In this document: positions 1 to 7,648 of the stretch, in pieces | How the letters are laid out: each line of letters opens with the position of its first letter | Position numbering within the stretch: position 1 is the stretch's first letter | NCBI RefSeq assembly: GCF_040518285.1 | Contig: NZ_CP155449.1 | Location: 124,001-188,000, forward strand | DNA from: Knoellia sp. S7-12 | Lineage (GTDB): Bacteria; Actinomycetota; Actinomycetes; Actinomycetales; Dermatophilaceae | Direction of reading: 5' to 3' | DNA: 64,000 bases | Position numbers and translations under genes: made by a program | Notes under the pieces: model-generated | Databases searched by the model: none | What the model was told of the DNA's origin: nothing | What the model saw: the letters and a program-made list of their open reading frames with translations, nothing else

Positions 1-1480
1 GGGCGGTGAACTGGGTCTGGACGTCGGGGATGCCCAGGAGTGGGAAGCCCGTCCCGACACCGTTGGCCTCGGCGAGTGTGTCGTGGACGCGCCGCATCGC
101 CTTCTCGGCCTCCAGGTTGCCGTCGACGTGGAAGTCGAGGAGGACGTCATCCTTGGTCGAGTCGTAGCGGAACGTGCCACGGTTCGGGTCCATGACCATG
201 CCGAGCGAGGGCAGGGTCGCGGCATTGAGCTGGAGGCCGAGGCTGTACCAGTTCTCCAGGCGCGTGGGCAGTCCATCGTTGTCGTCGAGGAGCGAGCTCG
301 CCGACGGTGACCCCTGGACGAGCCCGGCCGACAGCGCGGGGGACCGCACCAGGCCGCCGTCCCCGTTCGTGCCCCACCCCTCGCCGACACTGTCGTCGAG
401 TCGGGGGAGCGTGCCCTCGGCCTGCGCGCGCACGAGAAGCTCCGAGGTCCCGACCGATCCTGCTCCCAGGACGAGCCGGGCGCAGGTCACGGTCCGGCGG
501 CGGACGGTGTCGCCCGCGGCGGTGACGACGCGGACCTCGACGGTGTATCTGCCGGCAGCATTGCGGCCGATGCGCTCCACGACGTGACCGTGATGGATGC
601 GGACCTTGCCGGTGGCTTCGGCCTGCGGAAGGTAGTTGAGGGTCAGGTCGAACTTGGCGCCGTTGGCGTTGCCGTAGTTGCTCTCCCCGATGACTGCCGA
701 CTTGCGGCTGCGGCCCTGGATCTCGGCACGGACGACGTCCCAGTCCCAGATGCCGTCGAGGCGCTCGGTGGCATAGCCAGCGACACGTGCGTGCTCGTCC
801 CAGACTCGGGAGTGCCCGAACGGGCTGCTGCGATAGATGTCTGCTGGCATGGGCGACGCCTTGAGCATCTGCCGCGCCTTCGGATACCACTCTTTGTGCA
901 TCTCGGGTTGGGAGACGGTGGACCCGAAGACGTGCTCGAAGTATTGCTTCGGCGGCTCGAGCAGCACACCGGTGAAGACGATCGACCCACCGCCGACGCA
1001 CGCGCCTCGCCACACCCGGATGTTGTCGTAGTGGACGTCGTCGAAGACCCCGCCGAAGTTGTCGGACGGGACCGGGATGCCCGTGACGCCGGTGAAGCTG
1101 CGTTGGTGCCAGAACGCTCGACCATCGGGCACCGTGTCGCCAGCGTGGATGCGGCGCCACGGGTCCCGCGGCCAACGCGACCCGCGTTCGAGCATGGAGA
1201 CCTGGGCGCCGGCCTGACCCAACCGCAGGGCAGCGACCGCCGCGCCGAAGCCGCTGCCGATGACGAGCACCTCGGAGTGGCTGGGCACGTCAGGGGCAGC
1301 CCGGAAGAGCTCGGGGACCGCCGTCCTGTGGAGCAGATGCGAGGCCCGGTCGAGGAGATTCACCCTGGCTGAGCCGTCCGGCAAAGGGTTGGCATGAGCC
1401 GGCTGCGGCAGCGCCGTCAGGGCTCCAATGCTGGCTGCGCCAGCGAGCAAAGTGCGACGGGGAACGTGTGTGCCAGGCAT
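1..1480 (-). CDS. Tat-exported GMC/cholesterol-oxidase-like flavoprotein, C-terminus cut by window edge
   Basis: Probable FAD-dependent alcohol/sterol oxidase of the glucose-methanol-choline family, acting outside the cell. The N-terminus carries a twin-arginine signal (PRRTLLAG, residues 7-14) and an Ala-rich stretch ending in AHA near residue 30. A Rossmann FAD motif IGSGFGAA lies near residues 74-81 and ERG follows at the end of the second strand. A GGGS segment and a GAGSVGTSELLVRA block closely match Streptomyces cholesterol oxidases from memory. The frame is open to base 1, about 493 codons, so the last part, including the usual His/Asn active site, lies outside. The start is ATG at 1480, because only this start includes the Tat signal. 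The substrate is not proven; a sterol or other hydrophobic alcohol is likely. Confidence 0.85.
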   Translation of the reverse strand, partial: MPGTHVPRRTLLAGAASIGALTALPQPAHANPLPDGSARVNLLDRASHLLHRTAVPELFRAAPDVPSHSEVLVIGSGFGAAVAALRLGQAGAQVSMLERGSRWPRDPWRRIHAGDTVPDGRAFWHQRSFTGVTGIPVPSDNFGGVFDDVHYDNIRVWRGACVGGGSIVFTGVLLEPPKQYFEHVFGSTVSQPEMHKEWYPKARQMLKASPMPADIYRSSPFGHSRVWDEHARVAGYATERLDGIWDWDVVRAEIQGRSRKSAVIGESNYGNANGAKFDLTLNYLPQAEATGKVRIHHGHVVERIGRNAAGRYTVEVRVVTAAGDTVRRRTVTCARLVLGAGSVGTSELLVRAQAEGTLPRLDDSVGEGWGTNGDGGLVRSPALSAGLVQGSPSASSLLDDNDGLPTRLENWYSLGLQLNAATLPSLGMVMDPNRGTFRYDSTKDDVLLDFHVDGNLEAEKAMRRVHDTLAEANGVGTGFPLLGIPDVQTQFTA

Positions 1481-1612
1481 GCTCGGACCTCTCTGTCCGT
1501 TCCGTGGTTCGGGGATTCTGCGAGGTTACTGGCCGACAAGCTCGCTGGCCACCACGATGAGACGGCCACCACGAAGAGAGAGGGGCACGACGAGGAGACC
1601 GGAACCACAGCG

Positions 1613-1641
1613 CTCCCCTCAGCCAACATGGCTGAGGGGAG
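1613..1641 (-). terminator. Hairpin terminator downstream of the carboxyethylornithine synthase-like gene
   Basis: A perfect 12-bp stem (CTCCCCTCAGCC at 1613-1624, GGCTGAGGGGAG at 1630-1641) with loop AACAT. It sits about 35 bases beyond the stop of the minus-strand gene ending at 1675. There is no clear U-tract, as is usual in actinobacteria. Confidence 0.65.
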
Positions 1642-1674
1642 CACGCGGCATACGCGGCGTAGTGGTTTCGGTGA

Positions 1675-2862
1675 CTAGCTGCTCAGGGAAGCCGCGTTCA
1701 CGGGGTACGGGTAGGTCTCTTCGCGATCCTGGAAGGCGAGGATCGCCGGGTTGCGGATCTCGCCGTCCTGGATCTCGACGGCCCGCTCGATCGTCGTCTC
1801 CTTGGCCCACGCGTCAGGACCGGACAGGACCGTGCGCAGGTGCGGCAGCAACGCTTCGCTGTTGACCCACGTCGCCGAGTTCCAGAGATAGGACGGCGTG
1901 TGGTCGACGGCGTAGTAGGTCATGTTGTTGCCGACGGTGAAGGTCGGGTCCTCGAAGCTCGTCGGGCGCGCCCAGCTGAAGCCCATGCCCTCATCGCACG
2001 ACACGTCGACGACGAGACTGCCCGGACGGAACTTGCCGAGATCCTTCTCCTGGAGGAAGGTCCACGGTGACGAGGTGTCCTGCAGCACGCAGTTGACGAC
2101 GATGTCGTTGTCCGCGAGATAGGACGCGAGCGGGATGCGCCCCTCGTTGGTCACGGCACAGGTCTGTGACGGGTCGTCATCGTCATGGTCGAGGTGGACG
2201 ATCTGCACCGAGTGGATCGGCGACGCGACCGCGGCGACCTTGCGGCTCGTGAGCACCCGGACGTCGTCGATGCCCTGCGCACTCAGTGCGGTCACCGCGC
2301 CACGAGCCGTCGCACCGAAGCCGATGACGACCGCTCGCATCCGTCGCCCGTAGGTGCCGGTCGTGCCGGACAGGGCGAGGGCGTGCAGCACCGAGCTGTA
2401 GCCGGCGAGCTCGTTGTTGAGGTGGAACACGTGCAGGAGGAAGCTGCCGTCACGAGCCCAGTGGTTCATGGCCTCGAAGGCGATGAGGGTGAGCTTGCGG
2501 TCGATCGCCTCCTGGGTGAGCGCGGTGTCCTGGACACAGTGCGGCCACCCCCAGACGATCTGCCCGTCGCGCAGCTCCGCAAGGTCCTCGGACTGCACCT
2601 TGGGCTGCAGGATGATGTCGCATTCGGCGATGAGCTCGGCGCGCGTCCGGATCCCACCGAGCTGTCCGGCCAGCGTCTCGTCGGAGACACCGAACGGCAG
2701 GCCGTAGCCCTGCTCGACAAAGATCTGCGCCCGCAGCTCGGGGTCGATCCGGTCGACGTGGTCGGGGTGGATCGGGAGCCGGTGCTCATTCTCCTTGCGG
2801 GAGTGCGCCATCACACCCAGCGTGAGCAGCGAACTGGAGTTGGCCTCAGCGCTTCTTGCCAT
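1675..2862 (-). CDS. N5-(carboxyethyl)ornithine synthase-like / alanine dehydrogenase-fold oxidoreductase
   Basis: A 395-residue NAD(P)-dependent enzyme of the alanine dehydrogenase/PNT superfamily. It resembles actinobacterial proteins annotated N5-(carboxyethyl)ornithine synthase, which reductively join pyruvate to the ornithine side chain. The N-terminal signature AHSRKENEHRLPIHP (residues 19-33) and a nucleotide-binding loop VVIGFGATARG (178-188) are visible. A conserved C-terminal block VVDVSCDEGMGFSWARP is also present. The ATG at 2862 overlaps the preceding small gene by 17 bases and has no obvious Shine-Dalgarno; ATG 2811 is an alternative but would cut close to the signature. Whether it makes carboxyethylornithine or acts on another imine is open. 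Confidence 0.8.
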   Translation of the reverse strand: MARSAEANSSSLLTLGVMAHSRKENEHRLPIHPDHVDRIDPELRAQIFVEQGYGLPFGVSDETLAGQLGGIRTRAELIAECDIILQPKVQSEDLAELRDGQIVWGWPHCVQDTALTQEAIDRKLTLIAFEAMNHWARDGSFLLHVFHLNNELAGYSSVLHALALSGTTGTYGRRMRAVVIGFGATARGAVTALSAQGIDDVRVLTSRKVAAVASPIHSVQIVHLDHDDDDPSQTCAVTNEGRIPLASYLADNDIVVNCVLQDTSSPWTFLQEKDLGKFRPGSLVVDVSCDEGMGFSWARPTSFEDPTFTVGNNMTYYAVDHTPSYLWNSATWVNSEALLPHLRTVLSGPDAWAKETTIERAVEIQDGEIRNPAILAFQDREETYPYPVNAASLSS

Positions 2863-2980
2863 GCAGCGTCGTCTCGATTCCGGTGGCTTCGGCGGCCTTC
2901 GACTTCTTGTCCGCCCGCTTTTCCTTGATGGACTTGCCGGACTTCTTGGTCAACGCGTGGCGTGGTGACTTGTCGGACAT
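2846..2980 (-). CDS. Small, highly basic conserved protein (44 aa)
   Basis: Encodes MSDKSPRHALTKK through HGKKR, a 44-residue Lys-rich protein with no membrane segment. The ATG at 2980 is chosen over a longer upstream start because GAAGGA stands six bases before it. Short Lys-rich proteins of this kind are common, uncharacterised genes in actinobacteria. Its 3' end overlaps the next gene by 17 bases, so the two are probably co-transcribed. Nucleic-acid binding is plausible from charge alone, but nothing else supports a function. Confidence 0.65.
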   Translation of the reverse strand: MSDKSPRHALTKKSGKSIKEKRADKKSKAAEATGIETTLHGKKR

Positions 2981-3073
2981 GATCAGTCCTTCGGTGGGGA
3001 GACCCGAAGGGTCCCGCTGTTCGGAGACTACGCCCCGCTGGGTCCGCCCCACCACGTCTGGAGATGCTCCCGG

Positions 3074-3964
3074 CTAGTAGGCCTGCATCCCCGTGCCCTT
3101 GCGGGTCGTCGCGGTCAGGAACGCGTGCCAGTGCGACTGCGACGTCGTGAGCGAGCCGCCCTTGCCGATCTGCGCGAGCACCTCGTTGGAGTGCTGGATC
3201 GTCTGGTTGCCATAGACCCCGTCGATCCCGGTGCCCTTGCCCCACACGTAGTTGAGCATCGCCTGGATCGAGTTCGTCTGGGTGCCGCTCTTGGACAGCA
3301 CCGACAGGCCCGCACCCGAACGCGAGTTGTCGACGTGGAAGTGGTTGTGGTGAGCGGTGTTGTAGAGGTAGGTCAGCGTGTGCTCGAAGTGCAGGTGCAG
3401 GCTCGCTGCCGCCGCCCAGTACTGGATGCGCACACCGGTCAGCTCCGTGCCCGTCCACGCCTTCCACGTGTCGTAGCGCGCACTGAAGTGGCGGGTCGTC
3501 CCCGTCCAGGCGCTCGCGATGTCGAAGGCGCGACCGTAGTTGTGCAGGGAGACGCAGCCGTCGCCCCGGTCGACGTAGGCGCCGTAGGAGTCGATCCGGT
3601 TCATCACCGGATAGGGCGTGTTCGCGTCCCAGAAGCTCTGCCACACCTTGAGTCGCGAGTGCATCGTCGTGTTGAAGCGGAAGCTCGCTGCCGCACTCGT
3701 CGGCTCGTAGTAGAGCGCGGCGGAGTTGATGGTGTTCTGGTAGGGCATCGTCGTCTCGGTGACACACGCAGCCGCGAGAGCGCCTGCGGCAGAACGGTTT
3801 TCGTCACCTACCGGGCCGGTCCCACGAGGATCTGCGTATGCCGGTGTGCTGGCGATCGCCGCGAACCCGGCGGCCGTGAGCCCACCGAGATTGAGGACGG
3901 CCCGGCGGTTGAGGGGGCTGCGGGTGGCCGAGGGCGCGGGCTGGGGGGTGGACTGCTCGTTCAC
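3074..3964 (-). CDS. Secreted extensin-like / M15-type metallopeptidase fold protein with peptidoglycan-binding-like tail
   Basis: A 296-residue exported protein. A Tat signal is visible (NRRAVLNLGGL, residues 19-29, ending near AYA). The body holds HNYGRAFD (141-148) and HHNHFHVD (205-212), matching the H-x(6)-D and H-x-H zinc ligands of the M15/VanY/extensin-like fold. The C-terminal 60 residues contain IDGVYGNQT, like the core of a PG_binding_1 repeat. Likely role: trimming or binding cell-wall peptides outside the membrane. GTG at 3964 has AGGAG seven bases upstream. A second M15-like protein lies at 47420-48274. Catalytic activity is inferred only from the ligand pattern. Confidence 0.75.
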   Translation of the reverse strand: MNEQSTPQPAPSATRSPLNRRAVLNLGGLTAAGFAAIASTPAYADPRGTGPVGDENRSAAGALAAACVTETTMPYQNTINSAALYYEPTSAAASFRFNTTMHSRLKVWQSFWDANTPYPVMNRIDSYGAYVDRGDGCVSLHNYGRAFDIASAWTGTTRHFSARYDTWKAWTGTELTGVRIQYWAAAASLHLHFEHTLTYLYNTAHHNHFHVDNSRSGAGLSVLSKSGTQTNSIQAMLNYVWGKGTGIDGVYGNQTIQHSNEVLAQIGKGGSLTTSQSHWHAFLTATTRKGTGMQAY

Positions 3965-4102
3965 GTCTGACTCCTGGTGAAGGGTGCTGGGACGGACGAT
4001 TTCAGGCTAGGGGTGCGGCCCAGTTCCTGCCACATATGAGCGTGGGGTCGGCCCGGGATGTGACAAATTCACCTGGCGGAGGTCTTGCTCCGGGCCAATG
4101 CC

Positions 4103-4156
4103 GCACCTACTGCACAGTAAGTGGGGTGATCACCCCACTTACTGTGCAGTAGGTGC
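4103..4156. repeat. 54-bp perfect palindrome (copy 1 of a repeated intergenic element)
   Basis: Two 27-base arms meet at TGATCA with no loop, and every position pairs. It lies between the GntR gene (ends 4208) and the extensin-like gene (starts 3964), both on the minus strand. A diverged second copy sharing the GTGGG..GATCACCCCAC core is at 38377-38427. Probably a terminator or extragenic palindromic repeat. The remaining bases of this 243-bp gap show only weak promoter-like sequence. Confidence 0.8.
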
Positions 4157-4207
4157 TGCGACGTCGCCGGGTGGCCGAGCGAGCGGGCGAGCGGGCGAGA
4201 GGTGCCC

Positions 4208-4858
4208 TCAGGCTGACGCGCGGGGGGTCGTCTGCTCGATGTGGGTGGCGAGGGTGGTTCGCAGCTTTGCCGCCTTGCGCAGCGTCAACAGCGACACGAG
4301 CTCTTCGTGTTCACGCACGAGCCCGAGCATGTGCTGACTGTCGGTCGGCTCACCCAGCCGCCCGAGCCGGACGAAGGCGCCCAGCTGCGCGAGCATCCGG
4401 GACAGGGTCGGCATGCGCGCCACCTCGGCCAATGCCAGGTGGAACTCCTCGTCGAGCCGGAGGAAGGTTTCCGCATCGTCGGCCTCGGCACAGCGCAGCT
4501 GCTTGAGGAGCAGGAGGCCCAGACGGTCGAGGTCGTCCTCATCGCGCAACTCGCAGGCCGCCACTGCTGCGGCTCCCTCGAGGGCGACCCGCAGCGTCGT
4601 GATCTCGCGCCGGTGCTCCGGTGACACGTCGACGACGAGCAGTTGGCGACGCGCCCCGGTCTGCAACAGCCCGTCGCTCTGCAGACGGCGCAGGGCCTCG
4701 CGGACGGGGGTGCGGGACACCGAGTGCTGCTGCGCCAACACCACCTCGTCGAGAGGTGTCCCGGGCGTGAGGGTGCCCGACATGATGTCGTCGAGCACCG
4801 CCAGCCGCACGCGATCGGCCTTGGTCGAAGGCGCGGAGGTCGAAGCCCTGGGGGTCAC
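4208..4858 (-). CDS. GntR family transcriptional regulator (FadR/FCD subgroup)
   Basis: A 216-residue DNA-binding regulator. The first about 75 residues form a GntR winged helix (LDEVVLAQQHSVSRTPVREALRRLQSDGLL is its core, cited in part: SRTPVREALRRLQSDGLL). The rest is a helical FCD ligand-binding domain with the metal-site pattern FHLALAE and a later REHEELVSLL. GTG at 4858 is the start; a longer frame read-through upstream overlaps the VOC gene and is not used. It sits 11 bases after the VOC gene on the same strand, so it probably controls that gene in response to a small organic acid. Confidence 0.85.
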   Translation of the reverse strand: MTPRASTSAPSTKADRVRLAVLDDIMSGTLTPGTPLDEVVLAQQHSVSRTPVREALRRLQSDGLLQTGARRQLLVVDVSPEHRREITTLRVALEGAAAVAACELRDEDDLDRLGLLLLKQLRCAEADDAETFLRLDEEFHLALAEVARMPTLSRMLAQLGAFVRLGRLGEPTDSQHMLGLVREHEELVSLLTLRKAAKLRTTLATHIEQTTPRASA

Positions 4859-4869
4859 GGGCAGTGACC

Positions 4870-5292
4870 CTACTTCGCGAAGATCTGTGACTCGTCGGCG
4901 AAGGCCTTGAACTCCATCGCGTTGCCGGCAGGGTCGAGGAAGAACATCGTCCACTGCTCGCCGGGCTGACCCTCGAACCGCAGATAGGGCTCGATCACGA
5001 ACGTGGACCCTGCGGTCTTCATCTTCTCGGACAGTGCGTGGAAGTCGTCGATCGAGAGCACGGCGCCGAAGTGGGGCACCGGCACCTCGTGCGAGTCGAC
5101 GTGGTTGTGGCCGGCCGGGCCGGGGTGGACCGGCACCTCGTGGGTCACGACCTGGTGTCCAAAGAAGTTCCAGTCGATCCACTGCTCGGCCGAGCGACCC
5201 TCGGACAAGCCGAGGATGCCGCCATAGAACGCCCGCGCTGCGGCGATGTCGTCGACGGGGATGGCGAGGTGGAAACACGGGCGAGCGGTCAC
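4870..5292 (-). CDS. VOC (glyoxalase/dioxygenase-fold) protein
   Basis: A 140-residue vicinal-oxygen-chelate protein (CFHLAIPVDDIAAARAFYGG at the N-terminus, WTMFFLDPAGNAMEFKAF near the C-terminus). This matches the paired beta-alpha-beta-beta-beta units of lyase/dioxygenase enzymes. Candidate metal ligands are His in the first strand and Glu in NAMEFK. GTG at 5292 is chosen because GAGGAG lies six bases upstream; a longer ATG version would start before this site. It is co-directional with the GntR gene, which suggests inducible detoxification or catabolism. The substrate is unknown. Confidence 0.8.
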   Translation of the reverse strand: MTARPCFHLAIPVDDIAAARAFYGGILGLSEGRSAEQWIDWNFFGHQVVTHEVPVHPGPAGHNHVDSHEVPVPHFGAVLSIDDFHALSEKMKTAGSTFVIEPYLRFEGQPGEQWTMFFLDPAGNAMEFKAFADESQIFAK

Positions 5293-5382
5293 GGCATACT
5301 CCTCAGTTGTTGTGTGCAAGTGCATCTAATGTATACATAAGTCCCTCGACGAGGCAACCCTGAGGCGCGTAGCGTCGCGATC

Positions 5383-6147
5383 GTGACCTTCGACATGGCA
5401 GGTGCAGGCGAGGCCTATGGCAGGTTCATGGGTCGCTACTCCGAGCCGCTGGCACCGGTATTCGCCGATTGGGTCGGGGTGCGGCGCGGTGAGCGCGTCC
5501 TCGATGTCGGCTGTGGTCCGGGCGCGCTCAGCGGCGTGCTCATCGACCGCGTCGGCGTCGGCCGCGTTGTCGCAGTGGATCCGTCAGAGCCGTTCGTCGA
5601 GTCGATCCATGGCCGCTTCCCGGACCTCGAAGTGCACCGCTCGCCCGCCGAGCAGTTGCCGTTCACCGATGCCCACTTCGACCAGACGCTCGCTCAGCTC
5701 GTCGTGCACTTCATGCAGGACCCACTGACGGGCATGGCCGAGATGGCTCGCGTGACGCGACGCGGCGGCACGGTCGCGGCCTGCGTCTGGGACCTTGCCG
5801 GCAACCGATCCCCACTCAGCCACTTCTGGGCAGCCGTGCGGCGCCTCGATCCCCACGCGACCGACGAGTCCTGGGCCTTCGGTGCCCGGGAAGGTCAGCT
5901 GGCCGAGCTTGCCACCGACGCGGGCCTCGCGGACGTGGAGTCGTCTGAGCTCGCGGTCACGGTGTCGCACTCCAGCTTCGACGAGTGGTGGGAGCCCTAC
6001 ACGTTGGGCATCGGTCCGGCGGGCGACCATGTCGCGTCCCTGGATGCGGCGGGGCGCGATGCCCTGCGCGAGGAGTGTCGACGGACTCTCCCCGGTGGCG
6101 CGTTCGAGGTCACGGCCGTCGCCTGGGCCGTTCGCGCGCACGCCTGA
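5383..6147 (+). CDS. Class I SAM-dependent methyltransferase
   Basis: A 254-residue Rossmann methyltransferase of the UbiE/Methyltransf_11 type. Motif I is VLDVGCGPGALSG (about residues 39-51). An acidic residue ends strand 2 (VAVDPS), and a post-motif segment TLAQLVVHFMQDP precedes the RGGTVAAC strand. No membrane segment is seen. It starts with GTG at 5383; a TAGCGT -10 element at 5370-5375 ends seven bases before it, so the transcript is probably leaderless. The substrate cannot be read from the sequence. It is divergent from the VOC gene. Confidence 0.85.
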   Translation: MTFDMAGAGEAYGRFMGRYSEPLAPVFADWVGVRRGERVLDVGCGPGALSGVLIDRVGVGRVVAVDPSEPFVESIHGRFPDLEVHRSPAEQLPFTDAHFDQTLAQLVVHFMQDPLTGMAEMARVTRRGGTVAACVWDLAGNRSPLSHFWAAVRRLDPHATDESWAFGAREGQLAELATDAGLADVESSELAVTVSHSSFDEWWEPYTLGIGPAGDHVASLDAAGRDALREECRRTLPGGAFEVTAVAWAVRAHA

Positions 6148-6226
6148 TCGGCATCCCGCCCTTGTGTGTCGACTGGTGGCGCGACAAGGATGAGGGCAGG
6201 AAGTCCACCTCGATCAAGGAGTCCCC

Positions 6227-6658
6227 ATGGCAGGAACAACCCGCACCGCGACGAACCACTGGGAAGGCGACCTCTTCACCGGAAGCGGACAGGTCACGCT
6301 CGAGTCCTCCGGCCTGGGCACGTTCGACGCCAACTGGCCGTCCCGCGCCGAGGCGGCGAACGGCAAGACGAGCCCCGAGGAGCTCATCGCCGCGGCGCAC
6401 TCGTCCTGCTTCAACATGGCGTTCTCCAACGGTCTGGCCACGGCCGGCACCCCGCCGACGACGCTCGACACGACCGCAGCGGTGACGTTCGTGCCCGGCA
6501 CCGGCATCACCGGGATCGCCCTCAAGGTCGTGGGCGCCGTGCCCGACATGTCCGCCGAGGACTTCCAGGCCGCTGCCGAGGACGCCAAGGCCAACTGCCC
6601 GGTGAGCCAGGCCCTCAAGGCCGTCCCCATCACCCTCGAGGCCACCCTCTCCGAGTGA
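6227..6658 (+). CDS. osmC: OsmC/Ohr family peroxiredoxin
   Basis: A 143-residue organic-hydroperoxide reductase of the OsmC subfamily. The conserved peroxidatic segment LIAAAHSSCFNMAFS contains the first catalytic Cys. The second Cys is in AKANCPVSQAL near residue 123, the usual spacing. It protects the cytoplasm from organic peroxides. AAGGAG stands six bases before ATG 6227. Its TGA overlaps the GTG of the MOSC gene by four bases, so both are translated from one message. Confidence 0.9.
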   Translation: MAGTTRTATNHWEGDLFTGSGQVTLESSGLGTFDANWPSRAEAANGKTSPEELIAAAHSSCFNMAFSNGLATAGTPPTTLDTTAAVTFVPGTGITGIALKVVGAVPDMSAEDFQAAAEDAKANCPVSQALKAVPITLEATLSE

Positions 6659-7404
6659 CACGACGTCTGCGTGTCCAGCGGCTCGGCCTCGCCCTGATCA
6701 AGGGCACCCGCCACACGGACCGCGACGAGATCGAGCTCGACCCGCATGGCCCCGTCGGCGACCGCACCTTCTGCCTCGTCGACGGGGCCACGCAACGTGT
6801 GCTGCGCACGGTCGAGAACCCGTCCCTGGTCCAGCTCGTCGCCCAGGACCTCGGTGACCGGCTGGCCGTGACGACCCCGAACGGGCACACGACGGAGGCG
6901 ACGACGCAAGATGCCGCGGACGGCATACAGGTCGCTGACTATTGGGGACGAGGCGCGCGAATTCGCCTGCAGGACAGCGAACTCAGCGCGGCCATCTCTC
7001 AGCACCTCGGACGCGAGGTGGTATTGGCGCGTGCAGAGCGCGGTGACGTCGTCTATGCCGACCCGATCTCCATGGTCACCACAGGTGCATTGCACCGCCT
7101 CTCCGAGGCGATCACAGCCAGCGGGTATGCCGGCCCGCCGGCTCTCGATGTCCGCTTCCGGGCCACTGTCACGGTGGATGCAGACGAGGATCCGGCGCCA
7201 GGCACGCGCGTGCAGCTCGGGTCGGCGATCGTGGAGGTGGGCGAGCCGCTGGAGCGCTGCGCCGTGATCGACCTGGATCCAAACACGGGCGAGCGAGTGC
7301 TCCCGAGGCTGCTCGAGCACGTGCGGAGTGATGACGGACTGCTCTTCGGCGTCGGCGCGCGCGTCGTCCGCCCCGGTCGCGTGACTCGGTTGCTCTCTGA
7401 CTGA
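6655..7404 (+). CDS. MOSC domain protein
   Basis: A 249-residue MOSC (molybdenum cofactor sulfurase C-terminal) protein with the N-terminal beta-barrel segment (RTVENPSLVQL) and the core ERCAVIDLDPNTGE, which includes the family's conserved Cys. Related proteins (YiiM, YcbX, mARC) handle sulfur-ligated molybdenum cofactor and reduce N-hydroxylated compounds. GTG at 6655 forms a GTGA overlap with osmC. Pairing with a peroxiredoxin suggests a detoxification role, but the substrate is not known. Confidence 0.8.
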   Translation: MTRRLRVQRLGLALIKGTRHTDRDEIELDPHGPVGDRTFCLVDGATQRVLRTVENPSLVQLVAQDLGDRLAVTTPNGHTTEATTQDAADGIQVADYWGRGARIRLQDSELSAAISQHLGREVVLARAERGDVVYADPISMVTTGALHRLSEAITASGYAGPPALDVRFRATVTVDADEDPAPGTRVQLGSAIVEVGEPLERCAVIDLDPNTGERVLPRLLEHVRSDDGLLFGVGARVVRPGRVTRLLSD

Positions 7405-7611
7405 GGGTGTCCTCCCCTCCTCGCCTGGGCTAGGCCTCTGGTGCTGCTCTGGGCCGCGCGATACCGACGGCAGCTCTCTTGTGGGAGGGCTCTCAGGGGT
7501 CGTTGTTAGCGTGGTTTCGGTCGGGGTTGCGCCTCGGACCGGCGTAGGGTGCCTAGGCGCGAATTCGGTTGCCAGAGTGGCGAATTCAGCCCAGGTCGCA
7601 GGGCCGAAACT

Positions 7612-7642
7612 CTTGACAACCGAACACCAGTTCGACGAGAAT
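7612..7642 (+). promoter_or_regulatory. Promoter with LexA (SOS) box, apparently leaderless
   Basis: TTGACA (7612-7617) and GAGAAT (7637-7642) form a -35/-10 pair with a 19-base spacer. CGAACACCAGTTCG (7621-7634) lies between them and matches the actinobacterial LexA site CGAAC-N4-GTTCG exactly. The -10 ends six bases before ATG 7649, so the message would start at or next to the ATG. LexA bound here would block RNA polymerase. Confidence 0.7.
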
Positions 7643-7648
7643 TGAGGC